Origin: Cognatazoarcus halotolerans
GTDB lineage: Bacteria; Pseudomonadota; Gammaproteobacteria; Burkholderiales; Rhodocyclaceae
NCBI RefSeq assembly: GCF_009800965.1
Contig: NZ_WUAF01000008.1
Coordinates: 124,001-188,000, forward strand
Reading direction: 5' to 3'
DNA length: 64,000 nt
The position numbers were made by a program, and so were the translations under genes. Positions 58,461 through 64,000 of the stretch are shown in pieces; positions within the stretch are counted from its first letter, which is position 1; each line of letters begins with the position of its first letter. The notes beneath the pieces are model-generated. The model saw nothing but the letters and a program-made list of their open reading frames with translations. It had not been told where the DNA came from and searched no databases.

Positions 58461-60135
58461 TGACCACTTTCCTTTGCGTCTGTTGTTCGCCGTACACCCG
58501 GGTCTTGAACGGGTCGAGGCCGATACGGCGCACGGTGTCCACGAAGCGCTCGTCTTCGTGGCGATTGTCGATATAGGTCTCAATCAGCTTCGCGATCACG
58601 TCGGGCATTTCGGCGGCCGCAAAGGCGCGACCGATGACCTTGCCGATCGCGGCATCGTTGCCCTGATCGCCGCCGATGGTGACCTGGTACCACTCGGAAC
58701 CGTTCTTATCGACTCCGAGCACACCGATATGACCCACGTGGTGATGTCCGCAGGCGTTCATGCAGCCCGAGATGTTGAGCTCGAGCTCGCCGATGTCGTA
58801 GAGATAGTCGAGGTCGTCAAAACGTCGCTGGATCGCCTCCGCGATGGGAATCGACTTGGCATTCGCGAGGTTGCAGAAATCACCACCCGGGCAGCAGATG
58901 ATGTCGGTCAGAAGGCCGATGTTGGGCGTCGCCAGACCGGCGTCGCGAGCCTTCTGCCAGAGCGCGAAGAGATCACTTTTCTTCACGTCAGCCAGCACCA
59001 GATTCTGTTCATGGGTGACACGCAGTTCGCCGAAGGCATGGGCATCTGCCCAGTCGGCAACGAGATCCATCTGTTCGGCGGTGATATCGCCGGGCGCCAC
59101 ACCGGTCTTCTTGAGTGACAACACCACCGCGGCGTAGCCCGGCTGTTTGTGGGAACGCACGTTGCGCTTCACCCAGGCTGCGAAGGGTTTGTTCTCTACG
59201 CGCTTCTGCTCGAAACCAAGATCATCGGCCGGCAGCGTCGCGTAGGCTGGATCATCGAAGTGGTCGGCAATGCGATGCACCTCGTCGACCGTCAGCGTGC
59301 CCGGGCCGTCCTTGTGATGAATCCATTCCTCCTCCACCTGGCGCCGGAATTCCTCGATGCCCAGTGCGTTGACGAGGATCTTGATGCGGGCCTTGTAGAG
59401 GTTGTCGCGGCGGCCGTGGCGGTTGTATACGCGCAGGATCGACTCGCAGTAGGTGAGCAGGTGCTGCCAGGGTACGAACGGACTGATTTCCTTGCCAATG
59501 ACCGGCGTGCGGCCTAGACCGCCGCCGACAAGTACCCGGAATCCGATCGCGCCTTCGGCATTCTTGACGAGATCGAGGCCGATGTCGTGGGCCTGGATCA
59601 CCGCGCGGTCATGCTCCGCACCGTTCACCGCGATCTTGAACTTGCGCGGCAGATGGGTGAATTCGGGATGGAAGCTGCTCCATTGGCGCAGGATTTCGCA
59701 CCACGGGCGCGGGTCAATGATCTCGTCGCCGGCCACGCCTGCGAAGGGGTCGGAAGTCACGTTGCGGATGCAATTGCCGGAGGTCTGGATTGCATGCATC
59801 TGCACGGTGGCCAGCTCCGCCAGGATCTCGGGCACGTTCTCCAGGGCCGGCCAGTTGAGCTGCAGGTTCTGGCGGGTACTGAAGTGGCCGTAGCCCTTGT
59901 CATACTTGCGGGTGATCGCGGCAAGCTTGCGAAGTTGGGTCGAGCTGAGGTTGCCGTACGGGATCGCAATGCGCAACATCGGCGCCTGGCGCTGAATGTA
60001 GAGGCCGTTCTGGAGGCGCAGCGGGCGGTATTCGTCTTCGCTCAGTTCGCCAGCGAGATAACGGTGCGTTTGATCGCGGAACTGGGCAACGCGCTCATCT
60101 ACATTGCGCTGGTCATATGCGTCGTAACGGTACAT
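58453..60135 (-). CDS. cysI: Sulfite reductase hemoprotein (CysI)
   Basis: 560 residues. The siroheme-[4Fe-4S] ligands are Cys415/Cys421 (CPGGDFC) and Cys458/Cys462 (SGCMNAC). The substrate-side region SGNCIRNVTSDPFAG is typical of sulfite/nitrite reductases. It reduces sulfite to sulfide. No CysJ flavoprotein is in the operon, so electrons may come from ferredoxin or via another partner. Confidence 0.95.
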   Translation of the reverse strand: MYRYDAYDQRNVDERVAQFRDQTHRYLAGELSEDEYRPLRLQNGLYIQRQAPMLRIAIPYGNLSSTQLRKLAAITRKYDKGYGHFSTRQNLQLNWPALENVPEILAELATVQMHAIQTSGNCIRNVTSDPFAGVAGDEIIDPRPWCEILRQWSSFHPEFTHLPRKFKIAVNGAEHDRAVIQAHDIGLDLVKNAEGAIGFRVLVGGGLGRTPVIGKEISPFVPWQHLLTYCESILRVYNRHGRRDNLYKARIKILVNALGIEEFRRQVEEEWIHHKDGPGTLTVDEVHRIADHFDDPAYATLPADDLGFEQKRVENKPFAAWVKRNVRSHKQPGYAAVVLSLKKTGVAPGDITAEQMDLVADWADAHAFGELRVTHEQNLVLADVKKSDLFALWQKARDAGLATPNIGLLTDIICCPGGDFCNLANAKSIPIAEAIQRRFDDLDYLYDIGELELNISGCMNACGHHHVGHIGVLGVDKNGSEWYQVTIGGDQGNDAAIGKVIGRAFAAAEMPDVIAKLIETYIDNRHEDERFVDTVRRIGLDPFKTRVYGEQQTQRKVVNG

Positions 60136-60145
60136 GGGGATTCTC

Positions 60146-60925
60146 TCAATGGGTAATCAGTTTGGCCCCGACCAGCATCAGCATCGTCGCCAGAATCGGA
60201 CGCAGCACGCGGTCGGGCACCTTCGTAGAGATGTGGCTGCCGAGCCAGATACCGGGCAGGGAACCGATGATCAGGCTGCCGAGCAGGAGCCAGTCGACGC
60301 TGCCGAGCATCCAGTGGCCCATGCCTGCAACCGCGGTCAGTGGCACGGCGTGGGCGATGTCGGAGCCGACGATACGGAGCGTCGGGAGGCGTGGATAAAG
60401 AAAAAACAGGGCGGTTACGCCGAGCGCACCAGCGCCGACGGAGGAGATCGACACCAGTACGCCCAGCACCGCGCCGGTCAGTACCGTCAATATTGCGGTG
60501 CGGCGCGGATCGGGGTTCTCGCCGAATCGTACGAGCGCGTACTCCTGGATGCGCTTGCGGAAGATGATGGCAACCGCGGTGAGCACCAGCGCAATCCCGA
60601 GCGCCACCTTGATGATGCCGGTTGCGCCGTCGATGCCGCCGGGAGCAAAGTGGCCGATGAACAGCAGCGTCAATACCGCAGCGGGAATGCTGCCGCTGGC
60701 GAGCCGCCGCGTGACGGTCCAGTCTACCGTGCCCTTGAGCCCGTGGGCCAGCGTGCCGCCGGCCTTGGTGATGGCTGCGTACAGCAGATCGGTGCCGACC
60801 GCGACCGAGGGGTGAATGCCGAACATCAGCACCAGCAGCGGCGTCATGAGCGATCCGCCGCCAACCCCGGTCAGTCCGACGATGGCGCCAACGGCAAATC
60901 CCGCAACGGTGTAGGCAAAATCCAT
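60146..60925 (-). CDS. TauE/SafE-family sulfite/anion permease
   Basis: 259 residues from the ATG at 60925; longer in-frame starts upstream add a non-hydrophobic leader. About eight membrane helices in two halves: AVGAIVGLTGVGGGSLMTPLLVLMFGIHPSVAVGTDLLYAAITK and VGAGALGVTALFFLYPRLPTLRIVGSDIAHAVPL. First gene of the cys operon, 10 nt before cysI, so it probably moves sulfate, sulfite or a sulfonate for assimilation or removes excess sulfite. Confidence 0.88.
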   Translation of the reverse strand: MDFAYTVAGFAVGAIVGLTGVGGGSLMTPLLVLMFGIHPSVAVGTDLLYAAITKAGGTLAHGLKGTVDWTVTRRLASGSIPAAVLTLLFIGHFAPGGIDGATGIIKVALGIALVLTAVAIIFRKRIQEYALVRFGENPDPRRTAILTVLTGAVLGVLVSISSVGAGALGVTALFFLYPRLPTLRIVGSDIAHAVPLTAVAGMGHWMLGSVDWLLLGSLIIGSLPGIWLGSHISTKVPDRVLRPILATMLMLVGAKLITH

Positions 60926-60995
60926 GATGCTCCCCAATCTTGTGCGGTGCATCGTACGGTGCGGCAATAGATCAATGAAGGCCTGTTGGGTTAAG

Positions 60996-61020
60996 ATCAA
61001 AGAACCAAAAGTTATTTGAT
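60996..61020. promoter_or_regulatory. Candidate CysB-binding palindrome between cysB and the cys operon
   Basis: ATCAAA (60996-61001) and TTTGAT (61015-61020) form an inverted repeat with a 13-bp AT-rich centre, just ahead of the cysB start at 61033. Spacing and AT content fit a LysR-type operator in a divergent promoter region. Confidence 0.5.
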
Positions 61021-61032
61021 GGTGACCTTGCC

Positions 61033-61974
61033 ATGAATCTGCAGCAATTGCGCTATGTCTATGAGGTCGCCCGGCACGGATTCAATGTGTCCGAGGCGGC
61101 GGACGCACTGTTCACTTCTCAACCGGGCGTCTCGAAGCAGATTCGTTTGCTTGAGGATGAGCTCGGCGTCGAGGTGTTTGCCCGTCACGGCAAACGGTTG
61201 ATCGGCTTTACCGATCCCGGTCGCCAGGTCTTGTCGATTGCGGAGCGGGTGTTGCGCGATCTTGACAACCTGCGTCAGGTGGGCGAGGAATTTTCCAATG
61301 AGGCCAGCGGCCGACTGTCCATCGCGACCACCCATACCCAGGCGCGTTATGTCCTTCCAAAGGTGATTGCGGCATTCATGCAACGATATCCTGCCGTCAA
61401 GCTCGAACTGCATCAGGGGAGTCCACGCCAGGTGTGCGACATGGTGCTTGCCGGAGAAGCGGATATCGCGATCGCCACCGAGGCGATCGCAGAATATGGC
61501 GAGCTTGTCATGCTGCCCTGCTATCAATGGAATCGCTGTGTGATCGCGCCCAGGAAGCACCCGATCCTGGGTGCAAAGCCGCTGACGCTCGAGGAAATAG
61601 CAAAGTGGCCGGTCATTACCTACGATTCGGCCTTTACCGGGCGCAGCCAGATCAACAAAGCCTTTGTCGGGCGAGGACTCAAGCCAAACGTTGTGCTTAC
61701 AGCGATCGACTCCGACGTCATCAAGACCTACGTGGCCATGGGTCTCGGCATCGGCATCCTTGCCAGCATGGCCTTTGACGAAACAACCGATACCCGTATC
61801 GGCATGCTTGATGCCTCACACCTTTTCGAATCGAGCACCACTCGCATCGGGATACTCAGGAATGCCTGGTTGAGGGGTTATGTCTACGCGTTCATTGAAT
61901 TGTTCGCCCCACATCTGTCGAAGCGCATGGTGGAGGCGGCAATTGCCGGAGGCGGGAGCGATCCGGGGTTGTGA
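61033..61974 (+). CDS. cysB: CysB, LysR-type regulator of sulfur assimilation
   Basis: 313 residues. MNLQQLRYVYEVARHGFNVSEAADALFTSQPGVSKQIRLLEDELG is the CysB helix-turn-helix. The effector domain contains TTHTQARYVLPKVI and ITYDSAFTGRSQINKAF, which bind sulfate/N-acetylserine in known CysB. Divergent from the operon it is expected to activate. Confidence 0.95.
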   Translation: MNLQQLRYVYEVARHGFNVSEAADALFTSQPGVSKQIRLLEDELGVEVFARHGKRLIGFTDPGRQVLSIAERVLRDLDNLRQVGEEFSNEASGRLSIATTHTQARYVLPKVIAAFMQRYPAVKLELHQGSPRQVCDMVLAGEADIAIATEAIAEYGELVMLPCYQWNRCVIAPRKHPILGAKPLTLEEIAKWPVITYDSAFTGRSQINKAFVGRGLKPNVVLTAIDSDVIKTYVAMGLGIGILASMAFDETTDTRIGMLDASHLFESSTTRIGILRNAWLRGYVYAFIELFAPHLSKRMVEAAIAGGGSDPGL

Positions 61975-62007
61975 CTCTCCCTTGGGAGATGTTGTTCTAC
62001 AAAGGAA

Positions 62008-62040
62008 AAGACGAGAGCCGCGATATGCGGCTCTCGTCTT
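62008..62040. terminator. Bidirectional terminator between cysB and the PEP-CTERM gene
   Basis: AAGACGAGAGCCGC (62008-62021) pairs perfectly with GCGGCTCTCGTCTT (62027-62040) with a 5-nt loop. The A-rich and T-rich flanks let it serve both converging genes. Confidence 0.85.
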
Positions 62041-62062
62041 CGATCCTAATCAGGCTCAAGCT

Positions 62063-63217
62063 TTAGCGACGAGCGCTGCGGTAGCCAAGGCCGCCCATGA
62101 TCGCCAGCCCGAGCGCAACCAAGGCAAGGCCATTCGGTTCAGGAACCGTGGTCTGACACCCCGGGGCCGTCGGGCTTTCCTCGCAAATATTCGTGGCGGT
62201 CACCGGCATGATCCACGCCGTCTCGCCCCCACCGTTTATGTACGCCATTTCCCAAGTGACCTGTACAGCGTCCCACTTGCCAGTGAGGAGTTCGGCGTCA
62301 AGCTCCGGGCTGTTGACCATGAACGCGGCTGCATTCTGCCCAAGGTTGTTCTGGTTCCGAACGGTCGCATTCGGATCTGCGCAAGATCCATCCGTTTCGG
62401 GGAAACCAAGAAAGTCGCCCGCGGCATTCGCACAGATTCCAGCATGGACGTAAACCCACGGGCCAAAGTCATAGCCTGCGGAACCGTACGTGGAATTGGT
62501 GCCCGTGGCATCAGGCAGAGTGTCGTCAAGAGGCGTGTAGTTACTCGAGTAAGCGCCATTTGTGCCCATGTCTCCGCCAAGATAAAGGTACTTGACGTCA
62601 GCAGACTCGGCATCAACGAGCTTGATCATGCCCCAGATCAACAAGTCCGTCGTTTCGAGACCGGTGCCACTTCCGGTTTCGTTGAATGCGAAGAAGAAGG
62701 CGACCGGCGTGTTGTTGGTCAGCGAAAGAAGCGAGGTCGTGGTCGCATCCCAGCTTCCCTCTGCATCGCCGAAAAATTCGCTCTGAAAAGTCTGAGGGTT
62801 TCCATTCCCGCTGTACGGATCATCCGTCGTCCGGGTTGAAAACGTCACGCTTGTATCGTTGTTCGGGGAGGGGGTGTTGTAGGAGCCGTCAGTCCCGCCC
62901 GTGGGGTTGCCGGTCGAAGTATATTGACCGTTGTTGATTCCGATGATGGTGTAGTCCTTGATCGCACCGTAGGTCGACGGAGCGAAATAGGGGTCGCCCG
63001 GGGACGGCACCGAACTTCCCGTAGCGCGCAGATTCAGCAGCGGCAGGGAGAACACGTTGAAGTCGTTGAACGCGATGCAGTTATTCGTCGGTCCCAATCC
63101 GCAATCGGCGGTGGGCAAGACAACAGCGGCCGCGTCGGTCGCAAGGAATGCACTTCCTGCGATGAGCATTGCAGCTGCGCAGCTGCGCTTGAATGCAAGG
63201 CCGAATTGCTTGTTCAT
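62063..63217 (-). CDS. PEP-CTERM sorting-domain secreted protein
   Basis: 384 residues from the ATG at 63217 (AAGGGTG upstream). Signal peptide to about residue 34 (ending TDAAA). The long Ser/Thr/Asn/Gly-rich middle has no enzyme motif I recognise. The C-terminal end is VPEPNGLALVALGLAIMGGLGYRSARR: PEP box, membrane helix and Arg tail recognised by exosortase. Such proteins are linked to exopolysaccharide and floc formation in Rhodocyclales. No exosortase is in the window. Confidence 0.92.
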   Translation of the reverse strand: MNKQFGLAFKRSCAAAMLIAGSAFLATDAAAVVLPTADCGLGPTNNCIAFNDFNVFSLPLLNLRATGSSVPSPGDPYFAPSTYGAIKDYTIIGINNGQYTSTGNPTGGTDGSYNTPSPNNDTSVTFSTRTTDDPYSGNGNPQTFQSEFFGDAEGSWDATTTSLLSLTNNTPVAFFFAFNETGSGTGLETTDLLIWGMIKLVDAESADVKYLYLGGDMGTNGAYSSNYTPLDDTLPDATGTNSTYGSAGYDFGPWVYVHAGICANAAGDFLGFPETDGSCADPNATVRNQNNLGQNAAAFMVNSPELDAELLTGKWDAVQVTWEMAYINGGGETAWIMPVTATNICEESPTAPGCQTTVPEPNGLALVALGLAIMGGLGYRSARR

Positions 63218-63255
63218 GGATGGCACCCTTGTTGTTTGATCTATGTCATTTTTAA

Positions 63256-63271
63256 AGGAAAAGCTGTGCCA
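63256..63271 (-). promoter_or_regulatory. Sigma54-like promoter for the PEP-CTERM gene
   Basis: On the minus strand TGGCAC-AGCTT-TTCCT matches the -24 element fully. The -12 element is TTCC where TTGC is expected, so the G of the key GC is lost. It lies about 40 bp before the start at 63217. RpoN and PrsK/PrsR control of PEP-CTERM genes is known from Zoogloea-type bacteria, which makes a weak sigma54 site plausible. Confidence 0.4.
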
Positions 63272-63390
63272 TTTTGTTTAAGTCATTGAATGAAAATAAA
63301 TGCGAGACATCGTGGATGTGACTTTTTACTCGGCATGTAAAGAATTTCGACATTGATTCGAGGCTGGCACCGCGGGGATCGCATGACATC

Positions 63391-64000
63391 TCAGCTAGCT
63401 TTTCCAAGTGGCGGTGTGCGGTCGGAAATCGAAAGCTCAAGCATCAATTCAATCCTGGCCTTGGTCGGTGTCCTCGACATTTCCGTTGACATGGTCAGCG
63501 GACCGGCCCCCGTGCGGGACGTCTCGATCACTGGGTAGCCCTTGTTCCGTAGCTGTGCGATCGGGCCCTTCCATGATTCCGGGACGCTGGCATGACCGGG
63601 TAACGCTAGAACGATGCCTCGGGCACCCGCTGCGATACAAGCTTGTAGCAGATCCGGTGTGCTGCCCGCCGTAACGAACAGGATGTCCACACGCGGCAAA
63701 GTTGAAATGCCTTGTAATTCGACCGGATGGCCGATTGGGCGAACTGGCTTGTGTGTTATCAACGGTGGGCGTGCCCAGCCCAGTGGTCCCGTATCGGGCG
63801 AGATGAAGGCGTCAACCGCCTGTGTATGTGCTTTTGTGACTTCCCGGGCTGCGTGAATCCGGTCGTTGGTAACGACCAGTACGCCGAGTCCCGCAGCGCT
63901 GGGGTCGCAGGCCACCGAAACCGCGTTGTAGAGGTTCATCGGTCCGTCTGGAGACAGTGCGGTGGCTGGACGCATGGCGCAGGTGAAGACCACGGGTTTG
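63391..64000 (-). CDS. L-asparaginase, C-terminal part (cut by window edge)
   Basis: About 203 residues of a type I/II asparaginase. KPVVFTCAMRPATALSPDGPMNLYNAVSVA contains the conserved AMRP..SxDGPxNL region, and VDILFVTAGSTPDLLQACIAAGARGIVLALPGHASVPESW is the C-terminal domain. It ends ARIELMLELSISDRTPPLGKAS, a normal family end with a slightly longer tail. The N-terminal nucleophile Thr and any signal peptide lie outside the window. Converts asparagine to aspartate and ammonia. Confidence 0.9.
   Translation of the reverse strand, partial: KPVVFTCAMRPATALSPDGPMNLYNAVSVACDPSAAGLGVLVVTNDRIHAAREVTKAHTQAVDAFISPDTGPLGWARPPLITHKPVRPIGHPVELQGISTLPRVDILFVTAGSTPDLLQACIAAGARGIVLALPGHASVPESWKGPIAQLRNKGYPVIETSRTGAGPLTMSTEMSRTPTKARIELMLELSISDRTPPLGKAS

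Overview
The window is GC-rich and densely coded. Its gene families (PEP-CTERM protein, tolQRAB-pal-cpoB-queE-queC, a DUF934 gene beside cysI, fused TAXI-TRAP transporter) suggest a betaproteobacterium of the order Rhodocyclales, in or near the Azoarcus/Aromatoleum/Thauera/Zoogloea group. This placement is inferred from gene content and protein style, not from a search.

Layout. 1-5.7 kb: a MocR-type regulator (partial) divergent from a class III aminotransferase, followed by a two-gene TAXI-TRAP transporter. 5.7-20.7 kb: an accessory catabolic locus and the most interesting part of the window. On the minus strand lie an outer-membrane channel-like protein, a PQQ dehydrogenase and a diheme cytochrome c. 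Divergent from them lie acoA/acoB-like TPP dehydrogenase subunits, a free-standing lipoyl protein, an E2 that is only a catalytic domain, a lipoate-ligase-like protein, a Tat-exported GMC dehydrogenase pair, a secreted VOC protein, a HupE-like membrane protein, a LuxR-type protein and an AcoR-like sigma54 activator. The 580-bp divergent intergenic region carries a sigma54 promoter facing each way, an IHF-like site and an array of GCGACA-N2-TGTCGC palindromes that looks like a shared enhancer.

20.8-33.2 kb: a deaminase, a CobW GTPase, an RND efflux operon with its TetR regulator, and a crotonase / ADP-forming acyl-CoA synthetase / crotonase operon. 33.2-34.8 kb: a patch of gene remnants (XRE regulator, HigB toxin, small membrane ORF) with an intact-looking HigA, ending at tRNA-Lys. 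34.9-46 kb: a YeeE/YedE transporter, the Tol-Pal operon with queE/queC, a two-repeat STAS-like protein and hslVU. 46-54.4 kb: AEC transporter, trans-editing AlaX, DUF2007, glutathione reductase, slipin/NfeD, an NMO-like flavoprotein with a Cys-rich tail, a DEDD-type exonuclease-like protein and a CBS protein. 54.8-62 kb: an assimilatory sulfate reduction operon (tauE-like, cysI, DUF934, cysH of the APS-reductase type, cysD, cysN) divergent from cysB. 62-64 kb: a PEP-CTERM protein with a sigma54-like promoter and the C-terminal part of an L-asparaginase.

Working model for the 5.7-20.7 kb locus (inference): a small alcohol, diol or hydroxyketone enters through the outer-membrane protein and is oxidised in the periplasm by the quinoprotein and/or the GMC enzyme. 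The product is cleaved in the cytoplasm by an acetoin-dehydrogenase-like complex whose lipoyl arm is a separate carrier protein. The AcoR-like activator would switch on both arms through the shared enhancer.
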